From Axinella damicornis (taxonomy: Eukaryota > Porifera > Demospongiae > Axinellida > Axinellidae): a stretch of DNA of 64,000 nucleotides. Location of the stretch: contig OZ007511.1 in assembly GCA_963931865.1 (NCBI GenBank), forward strand, positions 2,471,836 to 2,535,835, written 5' to 3'. The notes beneath the pieces were generated by a model. That model was given only the letters and a program-made list of their open reading frames with translations, was not told the origin of the DNA and did no database searches. Made by a program: the position numbers and the translations under genes. Below, piece after piece: positions 1-10,700 of the stretch (the first letter of the stretch is position 1; the number at the start of each line of letters is the position of its first letter).

Positions 1-79
1 CTCCCTCCCTCCCTCCCTCCCTCCCTCCCTCCCTCCCTCCCCCCATCCCTCACCCTTCCTCTTTCCCTCCCTCCCTCAG
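1..79 (+). repeat. CCCT microsatellite forming the 3' splice site tract of the next exon
   Basis: Tandem CCCT units run from the window edge to the AG at 78-79, directly before the first PCSK7-like exon. The repeat therefore serves as the polypyrimidine tract of that acceptor. The same arrangement recurs before several exons in this window. Confidence 0.8.
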
Positions 80-2080
80 ACCATGTCTGGGCTGGCGGGA
101 CGTCCAGTCTCTGCTGGTGTACACAGCTAGGAAGGTAGATGTTGAGGGAGCTCAGTGGGTGAGAAACACCGCTGGGTTTGAGCACAGTGACCAGCATGGG
201 TTTGGTCTGATGGACGCTTATCGCCTGACCCGTGCAGCCGGGGTACGTGAATGGCTGATTGTGTCAGTGTTGTTGATAATTCACTCATGTTAACAATACA
301 CTATTGTTACTAAAAGTACGCCTCAAGTGGCTAATAATACACTCATGCTGCTAAATTTAGGTCACACCCGTGTTCATCAGAGCTATCCCGGAGTAGGTTT
401 TCAAAGCTTCAATTCTACTGGCTATATAACAATATAAACCACACCCTAACCTGCCATAATATACCCTAAGTATGCACTGTATGACGTAATTGACCTAAGT
501 GAACCAATCAGAAGCGAGCTTAGAAAACTACTCCGGTACTGTAGGTTCATCATGTTGTCCATGTGACTGTCCATGTGACTGTCCAGTTACCTATTACTAG
601 CCTCATTGGCAGGCTCCACCCCTCCAGCCTTTAACTGCTATAGTATGCAAATGCGGCAGGGGAACATAGCGTAGACATACGGGGGGCAGTGCCCAACAAA
701 GGATACATGTATTGTGATGTCCTCTAAGAGTGGCTGGAAAGTTTGCAATGAGCATCCTTGGCCAATGTCGTGTACGTACATGTACATTGTATGCTGCAAA
801 CCATGTCTGTGCCATGGTGGCAGAGCATCACACGCTCACGCCAACTGACGCACTCACACGTACAACTGCACACACAAACTGTCACAGGTGTGGCCGTTAC
901 TCTCCGATGTTCATGTGTGGTCATCTCCCTCCCACACCACCAACTCTCCCATTACTGGAACAGTGCCACTGACAGCGGAAGGCAAGCATGTACCATACTA
1001 GTCTCATTCCCAGACCAGCTGGTCTCATTCCCAGACCAGCTGGTCTCGTTCCTAGACCAGCTGGTCTCATTCCCAGACCACACTGGTCTCATTCCCAGAC
1101 CAGCTGGTCTCGTTCCCAGACCACACTGGTCTCATTCCCAGACCAGCTGGTCTCGTTCCTAGACCAGCTGGTCTCGTTCCTAGACCAGCTGGTCTCGTTC
1201 CTAGACCAGCTGGTCTCGTTCATAGACCAGCTTGTGCATTGGGTCTGGGACTGAGACTAGCAAAGTTTGGAGCAGCTGTATGACATGAGTGCATTGTACA
1301 CACCATGAGCATAATAACACCATGCTACTAGCTTCCCTAATGGAATTGTTTCCCTTTAATTACCCTCCAGTGGGTGTGGCAGACATACCAAATGACCTCC
1401 ACACACTGGAGTATGTGGAAGTGACTGTAAGTTGACAGACAGCGGTACTGGTGACCATGTCCGGTTAATGCTGTACTCATTCCTGAATGATGTCATCATT
1501 ATGTAATGTACTCATTCCTGAATGATGTCATCGTTATGTAATGTACTCATTCCTGAATGATGTCATCGTTATGTAATGCGTATTGCAGGTAACAGTGGAC
1601 CACTCATGCCGCGGAGCACTGGAGTTTGTCCTCACCTCTCCACACAACACACGGTCCACACTTGCCACAACGAGGAAGTATGACGAGTACGTACGCCCGT
1701 TAACACCTAGTTCCACACTTGCCTCAAGTATGTACGTCTTAACCCTTTCCCATCCACAGCATTTCCAAAGTTCATTTTCAGCCCTTAAAACGTACCATAA
1801 TTTCAGTTCCCTCTGCCTGTTGGCTTGAAACGGCTCCCAGAGGTCATTTCGGCCATTTTAAGCAGATACGTGACTCTAACCAGACCCACCAATTAACAGA
1901 CTTTACCCCCACACACATACAATGTACCATTGCATAACTCACCCTCACACACCTCCTCACATCATCATGACTTAAGTACTGCAGAAGGTCTGAATAACTG
2001 GACATTCACGACAGTCAAGTTCTGGGGAGAGACTCCAGCAGGAACTTGGACGCTCTCCATCATTGACCACCCAAACACAG
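80..2080 (+). CDS. PCSK7-like proprotein convertase, 3' part (S8 domain end and P domain)
   Basis: Subtilisin/kexin-type convertases cleave secretory proproteins after paired basic residues in the trans-Golgi and at the cell surface. Five exons join in frame: 80-242, 888-981, 1371-1426, 1589-1686, 1977-2080. The first encodes PCLGWRDVQSLLVYTARK and FEHSDQHGFGLMDAYRL, the end of the catalytic domain; the Gln-His-Gly-Phe-Gly context resembles PCSK7 more than furin as I recall them. Exons 3-5 encode P-domain strands (LEYVEVTVTVDHSCRGALEF, LTSP, LNNWTFTTVKFWGE, GTWTLSIID). Catalytic Asp, His and Ser lie before the window. Exon 2 ends in a GC donor (gaag|gcaagc), the only one that keeps phase with exon 3. 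The 3' end falls in or beyond the N gap. Family assignment is firm; the PCSK7 subtype is by remembered similarity. Confidence 0.85.
997..1262. repeat. ~20-bp minisatellite inside a TAGTCTC foldback element
   Basis: About eleven copies of an imperfect unit close to CCAGCTGGTCTCGTTCCTAG lie between an opening TAGTCTCATTCCCAGACC and a closing GGTCTGGGACTGAGACTA. These are the inverted ends of the MULE-like foldback family seen across the window, so the array seems to have expanded inside one element. It lies in a convertase intron, just after the GC donor. No 9-bp flanking duplication was recognised here. Confidence 0.7.
1449..1580. repeat. Short tandem repeat, ~38-bp unit, about three copies
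   Basis: Units containing GTACTCATTCCTGAATGATG and ATCGTTATGTAAT repeat up to the acceptor of the convertase exon at 1589. No coding potential. Confidence 0.75.
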
Positions 2081-2162
2081 GTCAGAGTTCACCTAGTTAC
2101 ACAACTATGGTTATGAGTGTGTCTAGTAGGTGGGTATTTATGTGGAAGCCACACCCCAAAGC

Positions 2163-2362
2163 NNNNNNNNNNNNNNNNNNNNNNNNNNNNNNNNNNNNNN
2201 NNNNNNNNNNNNNNNNNNNNNNNNNNNNNNNNNNNNNNNNNNNNNNNNNNNNNNNNNNNNNNNNNNNNNNNNNNNNNNNNNNNNNNNNNNNNNNNNNNNN
2301 NNNNNNNNNNNNNNNNNNNNNNNNNNNNNNNNNNNNNNNNNNNNNNNNNNNNNNNNNNNNNN
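2163..2362. other. Assembly gap (200 N)
   Basis: Exactly 200 N, probably a fixed-size placeholder. The convertase P-domain exon lies upstream and the second half of an MFS transporter downstream, so the gap must hide the convertase 3' end and the transporter 5' exons. The true gap is probably much longer than 200 bases. Confidence 0.95.
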
Positions 2363-2380
2363 TCTTCGATCCTTCCTCAG

Positions 2381-3979
2381 ATACTATGGTCTTTACAACT
2401 GTTGTTTCCCGAATACTTCAAGTGTATACAGGAACAGGCTAACAATTGTACCGTCAGCCTCAACACGACCCTCTGTGCCCCACCTGGAACCACTACCCTC
2501 TGCAATCGGCAGGAGAACACGGAGAAGATCTACCTGGACAGCCTGTACACTGCGCTTGCTGGTATCCCTGGCACCGTACTAGGAGTGTTTACTGTCAACA
2601 TTATAGGCCCCAGGATAATGCTCAGTAAGTCATGAAGTCAAGTGCAGCTGTTGTTGGAGCTTGATGTTCATGAATTCAACTGCTTCTGAGTCAGTAAATG
2701 CTTCAAAATCAAATTCAGTAAGCGAGTAGCAAAATTAATGCCTCACACCATTATTACCCCGTGCGCGCATGCGCGAAGCAGGGTTAAGCAATCGGTTTTG
2801 TCTGTCAGTCAGTCGTCTGTCTGTCTGTCTGTCAGTCAGGCGAAAAAAATTGAAATCTCCCCACATAGACCCTCATAAACCAGCGAAATGGAGTCAAACA
2901 ATAGCAAATAGCAAAAAACTGCTCTATGTGTACCTGACTGAAGTCAAGGCACTCCATTTCGCTGTATTTCGGCTATTTCCTACTTTTCATAACTATTCAT
3001 AACATTGGCTCCACCTCTTCGTGACCTCAGAGTCCCTTCAAGAACAGGACACGCATTGCATTTGGAAACTTCATGCTTCGAGGTGACCGCTAGGAAACAG
3101 TGTTTTCTCACGATCATGTACCACCCTGTTCGATGCGCATCGGCAGAGATGTCACGTCGATTGTAGCAGCACTGCATGCATCCTGGCCTGTAGACGTTCA
3201 GCGCGGGGTATGTGTTTCATGAACACCTGGCTATACTGCCAATGTTACTCCCACACACACCACACATATACCACACCACACACCCCCACCACACACCACA
3301 CACAGCTTCTTCAATCATTGCCTCAGCAGTGAGCACGTTCTTAATCTGGGGAGTCCCAAAGCAGGAGAGTGTGATAGTCATCCTCTCCTGCGTCTTCAAT
3401 GGGGTCTCCATCGTCGGGTGGAACTCCCTGGACGTCCTCAGCACTAGCGATCTGTTCCCTGTGCACCTGCGGTGAGGCTGAGTGTGTTCTGTTGTCCTCC
3501 CACCACGTGCTGTGTTGCAAGGTTGTGATCTCCCTTCACCCAACCACATTACACACCCACACACATACCACATGTACACATGGACAATCATAATCAAGAG
3601 CGCATGATGACATAATTGTTTTTTTTCACATGAAAAAACAATGATGTCATCATGCGCTCTTGTCATAATACATACATACACTGCACATGCACATACACAC
3701 ACATCGTACAGATCCACGGCATTTGGAATCCAAGCCGTGTTTGGTCGGGTGGGTTCCATCATCGGTAACGTTGCCTTTGGCAATCTGATCAAGGCCAGCC
3801 CCTTCATCCCGATCCTGATGGTGGCTGTGTTGCTAATGATCGGGGGGATCGTCGCTATCTTTCTCCCCTCTCCTCGCGTGGACCGTCTAAAGAGGAAGCT
3901 CTGTCGATGCTGCAGGAAATTGTGGGACAGGAGAGGCACCCCAAGAAGCAGAACCAATTCAGGCAGCATTAATAAGTGA
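2381..3979 (+). CDS. SV2-like major facilitator superfamily transporter, C-terminal part
   Basis: Three exons in frame: 2381-2624, 3306-3471, 3712-3979 (stop TGA). The first encodes a membrane helix end (LWSLQLLFPEYFK), a luminal loop with cysteines and Asn-X-Thr sites (NNCT, NTT), then YLDSLYTALAGIPGTVLGVF. The second encodes GVSIVGWNSLDVLSTSDLFP, very like the SV2/SVOP signature before helix 11. The third encodes STAFGIQAVFGRVGSIIGN, a hydrophobic last helix (PILMVAVLLMIGGIVAIF) and a short basic cysteine-rich cytoplasmic tail. SV2/SVOP proteins are 12-helix vesicle membrane transporters of largely unknown substrate. Phases match at both junctions (1 and 2). The N-terminal half lies in or before the N gap. 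An organic-cation transporter is a less likely alternative. Confidence 0.85.
2755..3010. repeat. Interspersed repeat with ACCCCGTGCGC end, copy 1
   Basis: Starts TTACCCCGTGCGCGCATGCG and holds a GTCT/GTCA microsatellite. The start resembles elements at 11126-11405 and 21005-21345. It sits in the transporter intron. The right boundary is uncertain. Confidence 0.5.
3596..3661. repeat. Small palindromic element (AAGAGCGCATGATGA ends)
   Basis: Inverted repeat with arms AAGAGCGCATGATGACATAA and its near-complement ending TGATGTCATCATGCGCTCTT around an A/T-rich loop. A tighter version lies at 37378-37427 and a decayed one near 39709-39746. It lies in the last transporter intron. Confidence 0.75.
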
Positions 3980-4751
3980 TTAGAATATATAGTTTTATTA
4001 TTTTGTCAATCAGTGGATGCGTGTTGATTTTTAAGTGTTGATCACCCCGCTACTGTTAAGACCAGATTTGGGCTATATAGCTAATCTCGTTCCCAGACGA
4101 TTTTAAAGTCTAGCCCACAAGACTAATCAAACAGCTGCAGTCATGCCATTTGAAAAATTAGGTGGTTGTTGGTCCGGCAGGAAATGTTACTGGTTAGGGC
4201 TAATTATAGTCTTGCGAGCCAGAATCTCCTGTATAGTGGGTATGTGTGGCAAGAGGCTGCATGGCCTGCAAGACTAGGTTAGGGTAAATTTATTGACGTG
4301 GATATTGGTCCGGCAGGAAGTATATACTTTAGGTATAGGTACCGGAAACACGCGTGCATCTAGAATCGGCCCTGGCCCTAATATACCCTAACCCATTGTC
4401 CTACTTCCTGCCGGACCAATATCCACTTCATAACTTTATAGGGCCACGGCCAGTTCTGAATGTGCATGCATGTCCATTGACTTCCTGCCAGACGCTATAT
4501 AATCTATGTTTCCAGTATATGTACTTCCTGCCGGACCAATACCCGGTACCCACATTGAAAAAGGAATACCGGTACGTCGAGCCCGAGCTCGATTATCGTG
4601 ACGTTTGCGGAAGCAATTGGATGAATTTACTTACTTTTTCGTACTACTAGGGCTAGCTACCATTTTGCATGCTGATTCGAACTGGTTGCAAAGATACCCA
4701 GCATTCGCATTCTGAAAATCTTCCACAAACCGATCGAAGGAGAAAGCAGCA
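3980..4751. promoter_or_regulatory. Intergenic region and likely promoter of the coiled-coil gene, with repeated TTCCTGCCGGACCAAT motif
   Basis: Between the transporter stop and the next start codon, ACTTCCTGCCGGACCAAT or its complement occurs near 4171, 4309, 4401, 4482 (degenerate) and 4523. The copies at about 4301-4325 and 4399-4424 form an inverted repeat. Each combines an ETS-like TTCC core with a CCAAT box. The motif may be a regulatory cluster or just the arms of a small foldback element. No TATA box is evident. Confidence 0.4.
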
Positions 4752-7700
4752 ATGTCGGAGTCCAGCGAGGTACCGCTCAGCTCAAACGCGCAGGAGGCCA
4801 AGGAAATGATGCACCAGCAACTGATGCGCAAAATGGCCAACAAGATGATGGTCGCGGCCATCGAAGAGGAGCGGCAACGGAGGATCCAGTCGGAGCGGGA
4901 AGGGGAGGAGGATGCAGTACGGCGCAAGGCGTTCGACCAGCTGGTGGTCGTGCAGGAGGACCTTGTGCGATGCCTCAACCTCATGAAGGTAATCTTGGCA
5001 GAGGGAGAGGGGTGAGGGGGTGGGATGGAGCTCGGGATTGCAGCTCTTGGCTTTGGATACCGTTCTTTTAATTTGCCTTGCCGTGGTTGGCTGCCCGTCG
5101 CACCGTGTAGTATTAGCTACCTCCCACACAATTGAGTGGGTGTGAGTGGGGGAGTGAGGGGGTGAGCTTGTCTTGCACTAACTAGCAAAGAGTCTTCTGT
5201 CCAACGAGTGCTTTGTGAACTTGGGGGCCATTATTGCCTGGTGAAGTTTGCTAGTGGTGTCTGAATTGACATGAACAATTGCTGATGGTGTCATTGCTGA
5301 AACGTGCACGTGTGTAAAGCTGTGAATAGCAGTCCAGCCAAAACTGGACCAGCCTGCTTGCTGTTTTGCACAGGGTTATATATAGCTCGCATATTAACGT
5401 CATGATCGGGTACATTTCCAAGTACGTACATTTCCAGTGCAGGCAGGCTCGCGGATATTGATTCCCAGGCTATTGTGCAGGGGTTGGGAACGAGGCTAGC
5501 CTGCAGACACTTGATGAGGAAGAAGCAGAGTTCTGGTCTGCATTATACGTCCCCCATTCCCTGCTGTGTGCAGTGCAGTGCAACTGAAACTAATCGTCGA
5601 AACAGGTAGTGACAGAGTTGGTGAGCTTCTTCCTTGACAGGTGATAGTTAGACAACTGAAAGTCATGAGGGCATAACATTGAGGAGTATGAATCTCCCTT
5701 TGTGGTCCCCTCTGGAGGATATTAAATAGCTCAGATGCCAGATTCTAGGACAATTTTGCTCAGATGCCAGATTCTAGGACAATTTTATAGGTTTCTAGGA
5801 TCAGGTTAGTACAAACTTCCCTGTAAGATTACATATTGTGTGCCGTTGTGCTGTACATTGTGCGAACTGTGAAGTGGAGTTAGCAACCTAAAACCAAAGA
5901 TTTAACACACCTGGCAGCCATCTTCCCTGTTCAAAGATCTACCAAAACCCGCTTTTCTTCCATCATTATTGGGACGCTATAGCAACCTATCACTTAGCTA
6001 TCGGAACAGGAAGATGGCTGCCAGGAACATGCATGTTAGATCTTTGAACAGGGAAGATGGTTGCCAGGTACTTTAGATCTTTGAAGATGGCTGCCAGGTA
6101 CGTTAGTAGCCATCTTCCCTATCCCTACCAAGACAATGACTTGGTGTTTGTAGACAGACTGACCTGCCGATGAACATTTGCGCCATGGCGTAGACTCCCT
6201 GTGTTCCAAATGGAGGCAGCAGGAGGTGTAAAGGAGGTGCAGAGAAACTGATTACGTCAGCGAAACTACTCAACTGGACACCTCCATCTTGCATCTGTAT
6301 AGGCTGCCACAACTCATGTGCAGTCAAGAAGTGCCAGTAGAGCACTTACACCGTGCGCTGTTTGCATGCAGCAACACTCGATGCGTCGTACCGTCTGTGA
6401 CCATGCGCTGTTTGCATGCAGCAACACTCGATGCGTCGTACCGTCTGTGACCATGCGCCGTTTGCATGCAGCAACGCTCGATGCGTCGTACCGTCTGTGA
6501 CCATGCGCTGTTTGCATGCAGCAACACTCGATGCGTCATACCGTCTGTGACCATGCGCTCTTTGCATGCAGCAACACTCGATGCGTCGTACCGTCTGTGA
6601 CCATGCGCCGTTTGCATGCAGCAACACTCGATGCGTCGTACCGTCTGTGACCATGCGCTGTTTGCATGCAGCAACACTCGATGCGTCGTACCGTCTGTGA
6701 CCATGCGCTCTTTGCATGCAGCAACACTCGATGCGTCGTACCATCTGTGCTGTACGCCTTCACCATTTTTAAATTGCCTACCATATACAATATCGAAATT
6801 GAGGTGTGGTTTTGTTCCATAGTAAACAAAAACCTTGCTTTTTATATACAACTGTCATTTCTGAGGTACATACAAGTCTTTTTTTCCATGTGTGACTTGC
6901 AATAGAAGGCTGAAAGCGTTCCTATTTCACCCAAACTGTTCGTCTTTGTGTCCACTGATGGACACAGCAATCACTCTGCCCTTGCTGCATGGGTGATTAT
7001 CTCCTTTAGTGTGCACTATACACACAAGGTACTCTGCGTGTTTGATTCCTGGATAGCATACTATACATTTTCAGAGTTCAGTCCTAATATGGTAGTCTGT
7101 TGGCATAGTGCGACTTCATCTGTAGTGGGATTAATAAGCCTCTGGAAGAGCAGACATTGTGGGTGCTGGGTGGTTGCGATACAGCCTGGGTGTGTGTGCA
7201 ACTACAATTAGCTCAGTGGGAGCATTTTGGCAAGCCTCGCTCACCCTATTGAGCAACGTTTCAACTTCAGTGATCACTGCCCACTGGCTATTGTCTATCA
7301 CCAAATCTCTGTGGAGAGTTGCCCTGATTGAGCCCTGGGTATGCTCTCAACAAGCCCCACCCCTCAACAAGCCCCACTCCTCAACAAGCCCCACCCCCTT
7401 CCTTTCCCCATCAGCCCACTTTCCATTTACAGCTAGGACCCGAGTACTCTCAGTTTACTCTACGTCTTGTTCAGAGCTGTGACCCTGGCCCACTGCCCAC
7501 CAATAACCAACTAACTGGACTGGTTGATCGATTGCATTCACTGGAGGTTGGAGGTTGAGTAACTCTCAAACTCTCAACTAGAATGTGTTCACTTGTACAT
7601 GTACTAGCAATGAGATAGACTGCATCTAAATGGAGGATGTGGACGTGTAGTACATAGCTTGTGGCATTTTACCGATGGGCACGTGACTGGTTTGGGAGAG

Positions 7701-10700
7701 GACATAGGACACAAAGTGGCTCCCAGCCCTGGAGTTGTTGAATTGGTGTCATCTGACCCGATAAGGCTGAATCTAAGGCAGAATCGGTTTCAATTTCTGA
7801 TTAATAAACAGTTTTTCATTTGAAGTGGCCCTTGGTAGGTGTTTGTCATTCCATTAGCAACCACTCATTCCTAACATGACCAGTATGACAGGTTGAAGTG
7901 CACTTGGCATACTTCATAGAGTGTTCATTCTAGGATGCATGAAGTTGTGGTTGTCTCCTCCCTGCACTATCACCTGACTGTTGCCTGAGTCACATGATTC
8001 CACTGGGTTGCTAAATGGAGATCACATGACATCATTGGTAGCACATGGCTTCATTGGTCTGATGGGTCACATGACTTCACTGGACCAATCAGATGCACTG
8101 TGGTGCCACAGCATTCATAGTATAAAGCACAATGGTTTCTGTGATTGTGGATAACTCAGCTGGTGATATATCCATTTATAGTCCTGTCTGCATGTGTACC
8201 AGTGTATGCTGCCAATGGCCAATATTACGTATGTCAATCTGCTAACAATGAGTGGAATGCGAGCTATCACGTCCATATTTGGACCTCCAGTATGTCCCCT
8301 GTGTGCTGCCATGGATCTTACCTTATATGACAATTGCTGTATTATTCAGCAGTGATCATAACAGGTTGCCTTCTCGATCCTTTGTTGAGCCTCGTAGCCG
8401 CCACCTCTGCACCCTACCTGAAATGTCAGTAGAGCTGGATAATGTATCTTAATCATGATATCAATATCACTTAGTTTCTCATCGTGGGTCCCACTAGATT
8501 AACCTTCTGGTACCTATTGTCAGGAGCTTATGAGCTAGTTGATTGGAGTTTAAGCAGCAAAGTGGTAATTACAGAGCTGAAAATAGCTACTGTCATCATT
8601 TTCTGACCTGTTCAAGAGCATGTCCTAACAGTTTCAACTTGCAGCACATACTCGTGTACATGCGTATTACATGTTACATCGATTTTTACTGTGATTGATC
8701 AAACTTGATATCTGAAGTCAACTCTGGTGTTGAAATCTCAATCTCATTTCATACTCTCAGAGAGGAGCGTCACTAACAAAATGGAGAGGATAGGGATTTC
8801 TGAATCTTAGTCATTATATCGTGATACTTAGTAGTATCAAGCTACTCGGGGTGGCAGTATATCGTATTCAGGAAAGTAGGGTGTTGTTCAGCGATCAGCA
8901 TAGGGTTGGGTAATACGATTATTGCCTGAAGCCATCTTGTGAATATTGCTTGTATTTGCTGGTAGTCATCATTCTTCAAACAGAGGTGAACAAATGACCT
9001 CAATTTCAAAATCCGTCTGATCTTGTCTTGCCGGCTGATTGGTTTCAATTCGCAATCTTGGCAGATCAAGCCTACTCAACTAGCGTTACAGATATTGCGT
9101 CATTCCCAGGCCTTCACACCTCCAGTCTTTGATTGCTTCCTGTGTCCAGCTATGGAGAGGGAACACCTGGGAGTTTTGTCACGTGCGGTGATGTCAGTAG
9201 GCACAGGGCCGACACGTGTGGCGAGGCAGTGCCCAACCATAATATCCACCTGTCTCCAAAATTCTGCAAAGTGGTATTGATGCTGCCTTGCGAACACTCT
9301 GATCTCCAGCCTTCGGACGGACATTACAAGAAAGGGCTTTGAAATCCTTTGCTGGGCACACATGACATGATCTCCCAGGCCTTCCCCCTCCGTAATTGAG
9401 TACAACAAGTGTAACAGTGGACAATGGTCTCTGCTACATGTGCTCATCCGTATATCACCGGAAATCATCATAACAAGTGAGTCTTTAAAAGACTTGATGT
9501 GTCTCGGCACGACTTGGTATCAGCTAGAATCATGCAGAGGACATATGGCAGCTGTTTAACCCTTTATCCTGTTAGCTATGAGACTTTCTGGGTCAGGGTG
9601 TATGGTCGTGTCTGGGCTTGAGGTTTAGTCTGCCAGGTGGGCCGTTTTAATTCATAGACAACACCTTGGCCAATTCTTTCAGCACTTATCTAGCTAGCTA
9701 GCTAGCTAGCTAGCTAGCTAGAGCTGAGTGAGTTAGTAATGTATGCACTTGAGTGCAGCACACTGTGTAGCTATGGATGAGTGAGTATTCATTGTCCTCA
9801 ATTAAGTAGCTAGCAGCAGTCTTGGTAATTCATGAGCAGCCATGCAAACCCATAATCACTTTTGAAGATCTACTTGCAGGCTATAAATACGTTTGACACC
9901 CTATTAAGAGTGTAGAGCAGCAATAGTGCGGGCGCATTGCGAAAAGCGACGTACGTACCACGTACGTACGTACGTACCTACGCATCCAGCACTGTGTCTC
10001 GGCACTTCGGTGCCGAGACAAAAACAAGTAGGAATTGCTGGTGCTATCTCACAACCTGTTTTCTGTACTAGCATTGCATGCTGTGATCCTTGTATCGATC
10101 TGTTTACAATTTGATTTCAAACGGTACACAAGCGATCAAAGACTGGAAGTGTTAAGGCTGGGAACAAAGCTGCAAACTTAAACGTATTCATGACTGTTAG
10201 CCCCCAGAGCATTGAACTAAGTTGCAGTTCATGAATACGAAAAGTAGCACTATGATAAATGTCCGGCGGAAGTTTGTTTTGGTAGGGGGTTAGTGAAAGG
10301 ACACAATAGGAGCGCAAGAGTTTTCAGTGCCTGAATTAAATGCTGTATAGCAACATAATAAACAACATGTTGTTGATAACAATATTTAACCCTCCAGGGA
10401 ATGGGTGGTGGCCACCTGGCAGATGTAGAGCAATCAAGAGGTCAAAGGTGGCTTGGTGATGAATTTACCATTCTTGATGACATTTTTTAGCCTGAGGCAC
10501 AATCAGGATAAATTACTAGGGGAAATTCCCTGCCTCACTCGCACGTGTCTCTTGTGATATTCCACACGATATTCCCTGCCTCACTCGCACGTGTCTCTTG
10601 TGATATTCCCTGCCTCACTCGCACGTGTCTCTTGTGATATTCCCTGCCTCACTCGCACGTTTCTCTTGTGATATTCCCTGCCTCACTCGCACGTTTCTCT

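Noticed and set aside
6324..6851. Overlapping open frames on both strands
   Set aside because: Periodic readings of the 50-bp minisatellite, with no independent coding signal.
8115..8452. Cysteine-containing open frames on both strands in the first intron
   Set aside because: Short, no signal peptide or domain, no conserved splice partners; likely chance.
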